The notes beneath the pieces were generated by a model. The model had not been told where the DNA came from. It saw only the letters and a list, made by a program, of their open reading frames with translations, and searched no databases. Of a DNA stretch of 12,985 bases, positions 1 through 8,722 are shown in pieces. The translations under genes and the position numbers were made by a program. This DNA comes from Fidelibacterota bacterium. Its GTDB lineage: Bacteria; Fidelibacterota; Marinisomatia; SCGC-AAA003-L08; GCA-002704045. The stretch is taken from assembly GCA_002704045.1 (NCBI GenBank), contig PAFF01000091.1, positions 5,224-18,208 of the forward strand, written 5' to 3'. Numbering within the stretch: position 1 is the first letter of the stretch; every line of letters starts with the position of its first letter.

Positions 1-612
1 GGAATAAGTGAAGCATCAATTAGACAAGGTAATAGTGCATTGTGCAAAATGAGAGAAAATGATATATCATTATCTTCAAAATTAAATATTTCTGAGGATT
101 TTAGATCTGGATTAGTACCAAGGTTTAATACAAATGGAGAAATTTCTGAAAAATGCATTGAACTTTTTACAAATGGTAAATTAAAAAATACATTGGTAAG
201 TAGTAGAACAGCAAAAGAATATAATTGTAATTCTAACTTTGCCGAGGATGGAGAATATCTAAGAACACCAAAATTATCAGCAGGACAGTTAAAAGAAGAT
301 GAGATGTTGTCACATTTAAACCAAGGATTATATTTATCTAATTTGCATTATTTAAATTGGAGTGATAGGATAGGTGGAAGAATTACTGGTATGACAAGAT
401 ATGCTTGTTTTTGGGTGGAAAATGGTAAAATTGTTTCTCCTATTGAAAACATGAGATTTGATGATAGCATATACAACTTTTTTGGCGACCAATTATATGG
501 TATATCTGATACTGTCGAGTATGTACCAGAAGTTGGAACATATGATGGTAGACAACCTGGTGGGATAATGGTACCCAGTATAATTATAGATAATTTTAAT
601 TTAACTTTGTAG
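1..612 (+). CDS. TldD/PmbA-family metallopeptidase-related protein, C-terminal part (5' end outside window)
   Basis: The frame is open from base 1, so the gene begins upstream; the TTG at position 40 is only an internal codon. About 203 residues are visible. The C-terminal block is diagnostic of the TldD/PmbA fold: a GLYLSNLHYLNWSDR segment, then GGRITGMTRYACFWVENGKI and an SPIENMRFDDSIY segment. Family members (TldD, PmbA/TldE) form a two-subunit protease that trims peptides such as microcin precursors; other members are uncharacterised. The HExxxH zinc motif of TldD would lie upstream of the window, so I cannot tell whether this is the catalytic or the partner subunit. The ITGMTRYACFWVENG form resembles the stand-alone 'TldD-related' branch more than classical E. 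coli PmbA. The gene converges on the yqgE-like gene, with 8 bp between the stops. The family call is firm; the exact role is unknown. Confidence 0.88.
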   Translation, partial: GISEASIRQGNSALCKMRENDISLSSKLNISEDFRSGLVPRFNTNGEISEKCIELFTNGKLKNTLVSSRTAKEYNCNSNFAEDGEYLRTPKLSAGQLKEDEMLSHLNQGLYLSNLHYLNWSDRIGGRITGMTRYACFWVENGKIVSPIENMRFDDSIYNFFGDQLYGISDTVEYVPEVGTYDGRQPGGIMVPSIIIDNFNLTL

Positions 613-620
613 AATTAATT

Positions 621-1166
621 TTAAGCAAAACCGGTATTACCGGTGATTTCAATTAAGTCTATTCCGAATTCTGATGAAAGAGTATCCCATTTTTTACAAT
701 CTGGAGTATTAAATATAAGTTTTGATGTAGCTGGCATAATGAACCAATCTCCATTCTCAATTTCCTTATCTAGTTGACCTTTGTCCCATCCAGAATAACC
801 TAATGAAAAACGGTATTCATTGGGTCCTGAACCGTTTGAAAGATCGTCAATTACGTTGTGATTAGACGTGATTGATATTGTTTTTGATATTTTTTGTGTT
901 CCTTCAGTAAAATATTTCGAAGTATGGATGAAAAAACCATTATTTATACCGACTGGACCTCCTAAATATATATTAGGATGAGGTTCTAATTTACTTAGTC
1001 CGGTTTCTTGTAAAATTAATTTGAGATTTTTTTCAGGAAAAGGTTTATTTATTAAAAATCCCATTGCCCCGTTTTTATCATGTTCACATATGTAAACAAT
1101 GCTTTTACCAAAAACTTGATCTTCCAGATTAGAACTTGAGATAAGAATGTGATTTTTTAAGTTCAT
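621..1166 (-). CDS. YqgE/AlgH family protein (DUF179)
   Basis: This is a complete 181-residue protein, the usual length for the YqgE/AlgH family. Visible family landmarks, in order, are an N-terminal HILISSSNLEDQVFGKSIVYI strand region, GAMGFLINKPF, the YLGGPVG motif, GFFIHTS, then FSLGYSGWDKGQLDKEI (family form LGYAGWGxGQLExEI) and a C-terminal WDTLSSEFGIDL. The biochemical function of the family is unsettled; AlgH was first described as an alginate regulator in Pseudomonas, and the protein is cytoplasmic with no signal peptide here. The ATG at 1166 is chosen because the family motif starts a few residues after it; I see no Shine-Dalgarno in the AT-rich leader. The gene is divergent from the giant secreted-protein gene and convergent with the TldD-like gene, so it is probably its own transcription unit. 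The family call is near certain. Confidence 0.93.
   Translation of the reverse strand: MNLKNHILISSSNLEDQVFGKSIVYICEHDKNGAMGFLINKPFPEKNLKLILQETGLSKLEPHPNIYLGGPVGINNGFFIHTSKYFTEGTQKISKTISITSNHNVIDDLSNGSGPNEYRFSLGYSGWDKGQLDKEIENGDWFIMPATSKLIFNTPDCKKWDTLSSEFGIDLIEITGNTGFA
630..644. repeat. perfect 6-bp inverted repeat at the tldD-like/yqgE-like convergence
   Basis: ACCGGT-ATT-ACCGGT can form a 6-bp G/C-containing stem with a 3-nt loop. It lies inside the last codons of the yqgE-like gene (minus strand) and 18 bp past the stop of the TldD-like gene (plus strand). On the minus strand it is followed by TTTTGCTTAA, so it might act as a short terminator. The T-run is poor and the bases also encode Thr-Gly-Asn-Thr-Gly, so the symmetry could be chance. 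Confidence 0.3.
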
Positions 1167-1347
1167 ATTTAATTAAAATTTACGATAATAGTTTAACTTA
1201 AGTTTATAAATTTTTATTTTGAATTGGTGTTTACAGTTTAAAATTCAATTTTTTGTAATTTTTTTTATTTTTTTGATGAGTATCACTTGATAATAACTCT
1301 AAAGTGTATTATTTTGAGACCTATAAAAATAGTTTACAGAAAAGAAA
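1167..1347. promoter_or_regulatory. divergent AT-rich intergenic spacer (presumed promoters)
   Basis: This 181-bp non-coding spacer lies between the minus-strand yqgE-like gene and the plus-strand giant gene, so it must hold the promoter for one or both. Candidate -10 boxes are TATTAT at 1307-1312 (plus) and TATTAT at 1190-1185 (minus). Neither has a convincing TTGACA at 16-18 bp, and the spacer is so AT-rich that such boxes are expected by chance. TATTTTG at 1310-1316 is one base short of the Bacteroidetes TAnnTTTG element. I see no operator-like palindrome. Confidence 0.4.
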
Positions 1348-4300
1348 ATGAAATATATCAATACAAAAATAAAATTTACGTTACTAATGTTATTATTAAA
1401 TAATTTAGTTTTCTCGAACTTTAATTATCCAAGAAATTTGAATGTTTTAATTAACTCAGATGAATCATTATTGATTGGAACTGATTCTGTAGTTTTTTCC
1501 TGGGATGAGCCAGAAGATGATTATAGAATTACATTCCTCATTGATAATATCGATGATAATGGAGATGGATCAGTAGATTTTGATGTATCTTTATTGAGGC
1601 GCGAATATTTCCCTGATTTAAGAGCATTTAATATTGGTATTCGTAATGGAGATGCAAACCTTCAAATTAATTCAATTAATGGCGGTTTTTTAGAAAGTTT
1701 AAATTGGTCTCAAAATGTTAATTCTAATGTGATTCAGGCTAATAATGTTGATTGGGTATTATATTTAGAATATGATGATTGCGGTTTAGATGGGATATGC
1801 CAATATTTCCAAGTTGTTGATATAGATACTGAAGAAAATTGTGAAAGTATTCTAATTGGTGGTACTTGGATAGATGGTGATTGTGTTTCTTCAAGAGGAA
1901 CTTGTGATAACACGGGTCATTTAAATCCAAATTGGCCTGGACAAGACACTGGAGAGTGTAATAACATATGTGAAGATCAAGAACAAGCTCTTAGTTGGGT
2001 TGATGAAAATGGTGATAATGATTGTGGATATTATTTTGAATATGAAGAAATGGAGTCACTTACAGTGACTTGTTCTGAAGAATTCATTTCTCAAAGAGAA
2101 TGGAATTTTAATGATTTAAATGGAAATCAAGTATGTGATCAAGATGTAATTATTGATGAAAATACAGAACTTAGTTGTAATGAAGTTGGAGGAAATTGGT
2201 CTGGCAGTATTTGTACTATAGACGAATGTGAAAGTTATTCAACTTGCCACTTGTTTACAATGAGCGGTACATATGATGTTGAATATGATCAGATTTTCTA
2301 TATAGAACACGATTATAATGAAACAATATTATATCATACTTCCGAAACCGAACCAATTGCTGATTTTCAATGGCTACCGACTTTGTGGCAACCTGGTAAT
2401 AATATTGATAGCCCCCCTCAAAACTTAGATTGCTCAAATTGTAATGTAGGTTTTAATAACTGTCCTTATCAGTGTGCAACGCCGTATGTCTACAGTATTT
2501 ATAGATATGAATTTGACGATTGTGAAGATTCAGACGATAATAATTTATGTGATGACATGAACTCTAATAGCTTAGATTTTAATCAATCTACATTGATATT
2601 ATTGGATTCTTTTGATTATCAAGATCAACCATACGATATTTATAATGATACATATACTTATTTTTCTGATTCCAATTTAACGCCAGAACAAGGATATTGT
2701 TATTACGTAACAGCTTCACATCCTACTATACCCAATGGTCAAACATCGCAAGAAGATGCTTTAGACGAAAAACTATGTATTATTACAGATTGCGTTACTT
2801 CTTTATATTATCTTGATTTAGATGAAGATGGATTGGGTGATTTAAATCAACCCACTGATAATGAAGAGTGTGGAGCACCAGAAGGGTATGTGGATATTAA
2901 TTTTGGAATTGATGAATATCCAAACTGTCCGAATTTTATTGGGGAAAATCCTTATGATTGTCACGGTGATTGTTTTGACTGGAATGATTCCAAAGTTAAA
3001 ATTCATTATGAAACAGAATATGAATCAGGAGAAGAAGAATGGTTATCATTATCAAACAATCAAATTTCTTTAGACGAATATGAGCTTTTTAAAGAAGAAT
3101 TTTGTTCATATTGCGCTGATGCTGACGATGATGGAATATGTGATGGACCAGATAATTATAAATTAGAAAGTGGGTGTGCTAAACTAGATGATGAATGTTT
3201 TGGGTATTGTTACGAAGGTTTAACTGGAAGAGAAAAATCAATTTGGTCTGAACCTGAATTATCTGATTATGGGGATGCTGCGCCTGATTATACATTTGGG
3301 GGTGCTTTAAATTGTTTAGGAGAATGTCATCCTATTGATTTATCAACAGGTGACGTAGATTGGGATCAGGTAGATACTAATTTGGATGCTTGTGGATGGT
3401 GCTGTAGTTGTGATCCCAATAATGAAGATGGGGAAGAGTGTATTCCTCCTTATACAGTTGTAAATGGTGAAGCACAGTTAAATTCAAATTGGAATGAATG
3501 TTCATATTATAATAATGGTGACTATGCAGGTCATTTTGATTGCTCAAGCGATGGTGCAGAAGAAACATGTTGGCATGATATGGAAAACTTAAACTCAGAA
3601 AATGGACCTGCCGTTGTCAATGTATGTGGTTTTTGTGATGAATTACCCAATTGCGGAGCAACTAGTGAAGTTGAAGATTTTAATGTTGAAGTTTTATCTG
3701 ATAGTATAAGTATTTATCTCGAATGGTCAAAACCATCATATCATCTTAGTATGTACAGTTATGAACCTGATATTGCAGTCAATATTAGTTCCATTTCATT
3801 ATTAGATTTTACAGATGATGGACATGAAGTTGCAGAAATTGAATTAAAAATAGATAACAATGTTCCATTGAATAGTTTTAGTATCCAGATAAGTTCAGAA
3901 TTACTAATTTTTTATGATAATCAAGGATACGATGGAAGGGCAGAAGATATTGGTATGTCTACCTCTATTACCTCTAATGGTAATAGTGGCCAAATTTTTG
4001 CTGTTGCTAATGGTACTTCTTTAGGTATTGGAAATGAAGTTGTATCAAAATTTAGAGTCAAGATAAATAAATATGATTGTTTAAGTTTTTCAAATGGAAA
4101 TAGTTGTGATGATTATCTAGGTGAAATATTTTATGATAATGATAATTCTAAAACATTTGACTCAGCCGAAGATTTCGAAGATTTAAATGGCAATTTAAAA
4201 TGGGATAAAGCTGAATATTTTATTGATTTCAATAGCAATGATATTTATGATCTAAATGAAACTCTATATGATTGTGATCCGAATACTGGATTATGTAGTG

Positions 4301-7300
4301 ATTGTCCACCTGTACAAGGTTATTATGAAGGTGATGATTGCGTTGGAAGAGATACATATCATCCATTTGGATCAGATGAGATTCCAGGAAATGATGATGA
4401 TTGCCCTTGTAATAAAGTTGGAATTTGTATACTGTACCAAAACTTGTCAAGTGAATACAATACTGGTTACTCAATTTATAATAATTATAATGATTGTATA
4501 AATTTATATTATGAATGTAGAGATGCTGGAAGAGAAGAATGCCAAAATTTAAATGAGTCTACCCAGGTATGGTTAGAGTGGAATGATAGTATGGGTGATG
4601 GAATTTGGAATGATGCTGAACCATTCACTGATTCAAATGGTAATAGCGAATACGATATGGGAGAGTATTTTTTAGATTATGGTTTAGATGGGTGTCCAGA
4701 TGAATACGAATCAGGAGCACCTACTTTTGGTTGTAATTCCGAACCAAATTATCTTACCCTGTTTGATAATCCAGACCCTAATCAAGATAATAGCTATGGT
4801 AATATTGGTGGAAAAGAAAACAATTTTGAATATGATAAACAAATTATTGATGAAATTATTCATTTTACAAATCAATCAGCTTTTACTAATAATGTAGGAG
4901 ATACTTATAACGAATGCAGCGATCAAATTGAGAACGAATATGATTGTTATCTGTTTTTAAATACAAAATGGAATGCAGATGAAGTAGATATAGAACAAGT
5001 TGGTTTAAAAAATGACAGTTATTGTTATGATTCTGGAGTAGACGGTGCAATTGAAAATGAGTCTTACTATGATGGTCAACCAGAAGATTGTGCTCCAGAT
5101 ATTTTATATAAAATAAATGAAATTTCTGGTAACTATGATCAAGAAGTTGCAATACTCTATGATAATTTTTATATTTATGATGATAATAGTTTACAATCAA
5201 ATACCGAATATTGCTTTAATGTGGACACACAAGTAATTTATAATTATGGATCTACACTAAACGGATGCAGTGATTTAGATTGCTTTGAGCCTTTTATTCA
5301 AAGTGATAATGTAAACTTTATACTTGAATCTCAATACGAAGAGTGTGTAATAACAGGTTGTGACTTCGAAATACTTTATACTGATTCAGATGGAGATGGT
5401 TTCGGTGATTCTAATGAGAGCATTTTATGGTGCCCAGGAGATTCTTCTTCGGGTCTAGTATCTAATGGTGACGATGAGTGGCCATATTGTTATAATGAAA
5501 TTATTGACCAAGACCCTTATGATTGTACATTCGACCCTGAAAACGAATCCACGTGGAATTCAGCTTGTAATGGTTTATATCAAGAAGATTTAAATGGCAC
5601 TTGTTGTAATGGATTATTTATAGATGTTTGTGGAATATGTGGTGGCAATGGGAATAGCTGTGATGGGCTTTCAGCACCTACATTAGAAGTAACCAATACA
5701 GATGACACTATTAATTTAAGTTGGAATGCAATCGCTAGTGAAACTGTAAATATTCAAAATAGCAAATTGCAATCAAAAAACGTTCGGTCTACAAATGATT
5801 CTAGAGATTTATTAACATTTAGTATTATAGAAATTGATGATCAGCAATTTGAAAGTGATTGTGGTCCTGGCCCAGATCAAGAAGAATGTATTGGAACTAT
5901 GATTTTTAAAATTGAGTTAGCAAATTATGATTGTGATGCTAATTGTTTAGCTGATTTTAATATTAATTTTAGTACAAATGACAATTATTCTTTAAATGCT
6001 ATAGCAACTTACTTCTTTGGTGTTTCTGTATTTAATCAAGGACTTGTACTAACTAATAATTCTGGTGAACCTATGAATATGAACATCAACATAAACACAA
6101 GTAATATCTATGTTGAATCAACTGGTGAAGAAATTACAGATTCAGGTATTCTGATTTATGTTGAGGGTAATTATAATTTAGACATTACGGGACAACAAAT
6201 CATTGTCAATATTGATGAGTCTCTGACAACATTTATTGATAGTAATGGTGAAGAATTAGACTATACTTGGACTCCAACATTATGGACTGTAGGAGAAGAT
6301 GTCATAAATCAAGGAATTTGTGGTAATGGTATATGTGAATCTGGTGAAAGTTTTTTTAATTGTCCAGACGACTGCGAAGAAAATATTAGCTATATAATTA
6401 GAAGAGATAACAATATAATTGCATCGAATATTTTAGAAACCACTTATACTGATTCAATCGGTTTAGAACAAAATACATCCTATTGCTATACAGTTGTTGC
6501 AACAAATGGAATAACAAACTCACCTCCTTCAAATGAAAATTGTATTTCTCTTGATTGTGGAGAGTTATTTGATTTCTATAGTGATGTAGATGGAGATGGT
6601 CTAGGAGACCCTAATGATTCTATTCAAGATTGTGTTGCACCAAATGGTTACGTTCAAAATTCTAATGATGAGTATCCAGATTGTGCAAATGATTTATCTA
6701 TTAATCCATATGATTGTACTTTTGATCCTAATAATGAATCAACATGGGACGCAGCTTGCAACGGAAACGCAGTCATTGATGAATGTAGTATATGTAATGG
6801 AGGTGGCATTGAAGAAGGCTTTTGTGATTGTAATGGTAACGTTGAGGATTGTTTAGGAGTATGTGGTGGAGAAGCACTAATTGATGAATGTGGTATATGT
6901 AATGGTGGTGGTATAGAGGAAGGCTTTTGTGATTGTAATGGTAACGTTGAGGATTGTTTAGGAGTATGTGGTGGAGATGCATTAGTTGATGAATGTGGTA
7001 ATTGTGTCGGAGATGGGACAGAATGTGAAGATGTTGAACCAGAACCGGAGGCACCATTATTTTTATCTGCAACAAGTGATTTGTACAGGGAAATTCAGTT
7101 GAATTGGCAGGAGCCTATTATAAATTATAGAAACAGTCAACCATTGCAGATTGTTATAAACGATATTGTTGATAATGGAAATGGGAATGCTGAATTCTGG
7201 ATTAATATGTCAAATCCTGTTCCCGTATCATTCTTTAATTTTCAAGTTTCACAAAATGATAATTTTAGCATAATCAATATTGATGAAGAAGTTGGAAGCA

Positions 7301-8673
7301 TATCAGAAGCAAATATGGAAATCTTTACCAGTCAAAATTACATAAGTATTGAAAATTCAGAATTTTCAAATGATATACCTATTGGCAATGAATTGTTTAT
7401 GATTGTTAATATAACTTATGATTTAAATGCAATTGGTCAAATGATATCTCTTGATTTTAGTAATATGTCATTTTTAGATAATTTTGGTGAACCAATTGAG
7501 GTAAGTTCTATTTCCTCAGAATGGGTTATTGGATCAGAAATTGAAAATATACCATATTATTGTGGTGATGATATTTGTGATGAAAATGAAAGTATTAATC
7601 AGTCTTGTCTAGAAGATTGTTCATTTTCTTACATAATTGTTATTGATGGAACATGGGAAGAATTAAATTGGATTGATTTAAGTTATTTACATTCAGGTTT
7701 AGGTATGGGTGAGGAGCATTGCTATGAAATAAAAGCGAAGCTTAATAATGATATACTTTATGAGTCACCATCAGTTTGTGCTACAACACAAGCTTTGAAT
7801 AAACCTAAAATATTGTCTATCCAGGATCAAGAAGATGACGATGGTGGTTATGTAATTTTAACAATAGAACCTCAGAAAAATGATACGATATCTGAGGGTT
7901 ATTTTTATGAAATATTTAGACAATTTAATAACGGCCCTTGGACAAGTGTTGATTTGTTTGGGGCATATGGATTAGATCTTTATACAGTTGTAACTACAAC
8001 AGTAGCTGATTTAACTACTGATGACAATGGTGATACATTATATAACGAGCACCTTTTTAAAGTCAGATATTTAGATACAGTATCAGATAGTGTATTAGGA
8101 TATTCAATTAATAATTTAGCTCCTGATCCAGTTACTGGATTAGAGTTATCAATTTTTGGAGATATCCTAATTGAACTTGATTGGGATTCTAATACAGAAT
8201 TAGATTTGGAATACTATAGTATATATTCAAGATCCTTAAATTCAGATTGGGTTATAATTGAGGAAACTGATGATTCAAACTTACTTTTAGATATTCCAAG
8301 TATAACTACCGAATATGCTGTAACTGCTTCAGACACGACAGGAAATGAAAGTGAATTTTCTACTATAGTAACAACAGAAACCTTAGATATGTCACTTTTA
8401 GAGAAACCCTCAAGATTTGTATTATATCCTACATATCCAAATCCATTTAATCCGATTGCAAATATAAGATATGGTTTATCTGAGCCTGGTTTGATTGATA
8501 TAAAAATTTATGATGTTGTTGGGAGAGAAATATCACAATTAGTTAATAAGTATCAAACTTCTGGTAATTTTGATATTCAATGGGATGCTTCAAACTATAA
8601 TAGTGGTTTATATTTTATAAAATGCTCAACTCAATCAGAAGTTCTAATTCAAAAGATATTACTTGTGAAATAA
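1348..8673 (+). CDS. giant secreted modular Cys/Asp-rich protein with fibronectin-III-like repeats and T9SS C-terminal sorting domain
   Basis: This 2441-residue protein is probably exported by Sec and then T9SS and attached to or released from the cell surface; its ligand is unknown. Residues 1-23 form a signal peptide (Lys-rich start, LLMLLLNNLVF core, likely cut after S23). Four FnIII-like units then begin near residues 28, 775, 1441 and 1902, each interrupted by an insertion. Segments of DxDGDGxGD type (near 492, 1346 and 1746) look like thrombospondin-3 or EF-hand calcium loops. Acidic loops near 935-975 and 1089-1122 have the same style. Cys pairs are frequent, including CGNGIC...NCPDDC (1658-1676). 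Two uninterrupted FnIII-like domains (about 2152-2254 and 2256-2345) precede the sorting domain, which starts near 2357 with LYPTYPNPFNP. The ATG at 1348 is chosen for the signal peptide; AGAAAAG just upstream is a weak ribosome site. It appears to lead a five-gene operon. Domain names are from motif reading, not a search; adhesin or matrix protein is inference. Confidence 0.9.
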   Translation: MKYINTKIKFTLLMLLLNNLVFSNFNYPRNLNVLINSDESLLIGTDSVVFSWDEPEDDYRITFLIDNIDDNGDGSVDFDVSLLRREYFPDLRAFNIGIRNGDANLQINSINGGFLESLNWSQNVNSNVIQANNVDWVLYLEYDDCGLDGICQYFQVVDIDTEENCESILIGGTWIDGDCVSSRGTCDNTGHLNPNWPGQDTGECNNICEDQEQALSWVDENGDNDCGYYFEYEEMESLTVTCSEEFISQREWNFNDLNGNQVCDQDVIIDENTELSCNEVGGNWSGSICTIDECESYSTCHLFTMSGTYDVEYDQIFYIEHDYNETILYHTSETEPIADFQWLPTLWQPGNNIDSPPQNLDCSNCNVGFNNCPYQCATPYVYSIYRYEFDDCEDSDDNNLCDDMNSNSLDFNQSTLILLDSFDYQDQPYDIYNDTYTYFSDSNLTPEQGYCYYVTASHPTIPNGQTSQEDALDEKLCIITDCVTSLYYLDLDEDGLGDLNQPTDNEECGAPEGYVDINFGIDEYPNCPNFIGENPYDCHGDCFDWNDSKVKIHYETEYESGEEEWLSLSNNQISLDEYELFKEEFCSYCADADDDGICDGPDNYKLESGCAKLDDECFGYCYEGLTGREKSIWSEPELSDYGDAAPDYTFGGALNCLGECHPIDLSTGDVDWDQVDTNLDACGWCCSCDPNNEDGEECIPPYTVVNGEAQLNSNWNECSYYNNGDYAGHFDCSSDGAEETCWHDMENLNSENGPAVVNVCGFCDELPNCGATSEVEDFNVEVLSDSISIYLEWSKPSYHLSMYSYEPDIAVNISSISLLDFTDDGHEVAEIELKIDNNVPLNSFSIQISSELLIFYDNQGYDGRAEDIGMSTSITSNGNSGQIFAVANGTSLGIGNEVVSKFRVKINKYDCLSFSNGNSCDDYLGEIFYDNDNSKTFDSAEDFEDLNGNLKWDKAEYFIDFNSNDIYDLNETLYDCDPNTGLCSDCPPVQGYYEGDDCVGRDTYHPFGSDEIPGNDDDCPCNKVGICILYQNLSSEYNTGYSIYNNYNDCINLYYECRDAGREECQNLNESTQVWLEWNDSMGDGIWNDAEPFTDSNGNSEYDMGEYFLDYGLDGCPDEYESGAPTFGCNSEPNYLTLFDNPDPNQDNSYGNIGGKENNFEYDKQIIDEIIHFTNQSAFTNNVGDTYNECSDQIENEYDCYLFLNTKWNADEVDIEQVGLKNDSYCYDSGVDGAIENESYYDGQPEDCAPDILYKINEISGNYDQEVAILYDNFYIYDDNSLQSNTEYCFNVDTQVIYNYGSTLNGCSDLDCFEPFIQSDNVNFILESQYEECVITGCDFEILYTDSDGDGFGDSNESILWCPGDSSSGLVSNGDDEWPYCYNEIIDQDPYDCTFDPENESTWNSACNGLYQEDLNGTCCNGLFIDVCGICGGNGNSCDGLSAPTLEVTNTDDTINLSWNAIASETVNIQNSKLQSKNVRSTNDSRDLLTFSIIEIDDQQFESDCGPGPDQEECIGTMIFKIELANYDCDANCLADFNINFSTNDNYSLNAIATYFFGVSVFNQGLVLTNNSGEPMNMNININTSNIYVESTGEEITDSGILIYVEGNYNLDITGQQIIVNIDESLTTFIDSNGEELDYTWTPTLWTVGEDVINQGICGNGICESGESFFNCPDDCEENISYIIRRDNNIIASNILETTYTDSIGLEQNTSYCYTVVATNGITNSPPSNENCISLDCGELFDFYSDVDGDGLGDPNDSIQDCVAPNGYVQNSNDEYPDCANDLSINPYDCTFDPNNESTWDAACNGNAVIDECSICNGGGIEEGFCDCNGNVEDCLGVCGGEALIDECGICNGGGIEEGFCDCNGNVEDCLGVCGGDALVDECGNCVGDGTECEDVEPEPEAPLFLSATSDLYREIQLNWQEPIINYRNSQPLQIVINDIVDNGNGNAEFWINMSNPVPVSFFNFQVSQNDNFSIINIDEEVGSISEANMEIFTSQNYISIENSEFSNDIPIGNELFMIVNITYDLNAIGQMISLDFSNMSFLDNFGEPIEVSSISSEWVIGSEIENIPYYCGDDICDENESINQSCLEDCSFSYIIVIDGTWEELNWIDLSYLHSGLGMGEEHCYEIKAKLNNDILYESPSVCATTQALNKPKILSIQDQEDDDGGYVILTIEPQKNDTISEGYFYEIFRQFNNGPWTSVDLFGAYGLDLYTVVTTTVADLTTDDNGDTLYNEHLFKVRYLDTVSDSVLGYSINNLAPDPVTGLELSIFGDILIELDWDSNTELDLEYYSIYSRSLNSDWVIIEETDDSNLLLDIPSITTEYAVTASDTTGNESEFSTIVTTETLDMSLLEKPSRFVLYPTYPNPFNPIANIRYGLSEPGLIDIKIYDVVGREISQLVNKYQTSGNFDIQWDASNYNSGLYFIKCSTQSEVLIQKILLVK
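1429..7797 (+). repeat. four protein super-repeats: split FnIII, inserted domain, Ca-loop segment, Cys cluster
   Basis: Within the giant protein the same order recurs. First comes an FnIII-like N-half ending in a Trp strand (FSWDEP at 50-55, LEWSKP at 791-796, LSWNAI at 1457-1462, LNWQEP at 1918-1923). Next is an insertion with a beta-rich part. Then follows the FnIII C-half (near 379, 1251, 1682 and 2094) with a YCY/YCF/HCYEI strand. In copies 1-3 this leads to a DxDGDGxGD segment ending NPYDC or DPYDC, and then Cys clusters. Insertions 1 and 3 share WxPTLWxxG (342-349, 1641-1648). Cys pairs sit just before the FnIII C-half in copies 1, 3 and 4 (C372/C376, C1672/C1676, C2087/C2091). Copies 1 and 2 are much longer than 3 and 4, and copy 4 lacks the Ca-loop tail. 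The copies have diverged strongly, so the duplications are old. Confidence 0.7.
6769..7020 (+). repeat. 105-bp in-frame tandem repeat encoding a 35-residue Cys-rich unit
   Basis: There are two full units (starting 6781 and 6886) and a partial third (6991) at an exact 105-bp period. The encoded unit begins ECxICNGGGIEEGFCDCNGN and continues VEDCLGVCGG, with six Cys per unit; flanking GCA...GAT codons repeat as well. Bases 6814-6872 are identical to 6919-6977 (59 of 59), while codons on either side differ. That fits a recent duplication or gene conversion. It lies in super-repeat 3 of the giant protein, just after a TFDPNNESTW segment. The Cys pattern (DxCGxCxGG) also appears once near residues 1425-1438. 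Confidence 0.92.
8416..8670 (+). other. Por/T9SS type A C-terminal sorting domain of the giant protein
   Basis: Residues 2357-2441 follow the T9SS sorting pattern: FVLYPTYPNPFNP, NIRYGLSEPG, a VxIxIYDVVGREI strand (here IDIKIYDVVGREISQL), GNFDIQWDASNYNSGLYFI, and a terminal VLIQKILLVK ending in Lys. In the family this domain directs passage across the outer membrane and is normally removed during surface attachment. No T9SS machinery gene lies in this window. Confidence 0.9.
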
Positions 8674-8722
8674 AAGATTGCTTGAATTTTTTATACTTTT
8701 AATTATTAGAAAAAAAGAGCAA

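Noticed and set aside
1287..1312. Sigma-70-type promoter TTGATA...TATTAT before the giant gene
   Set aside because: The spacing is only 14 bp and such boxes are common by chance in this AT-rich spacer; kept only as a note in the spacer entry.
6769..7020. Regular repeats that could suggest a CRISPR array
   Set aside because: The period is 105 bp, exactly 35 codons, the reading frame is kept throughout, and there are no unique spacers; it is a protein repeat.
1739..7075. Several open frames of 60-104 codons on both strands inside the giant gene
   Set aside because: They lie wholly within a single uninterrupted 2441-codon frame with clear domains; their proteins are low-complexity (His/Asn/Tyr-rich or Ile/Met-rich), as expected from other frames of Asp/Asn-rich coding DNA.
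8710..8716. A7 run as a programmed frameshift site
   Set aside because: It lies before the likely start of the lipoprotein, with no overlapping frame that a shift would join; more likely plain AT-rich sequence.
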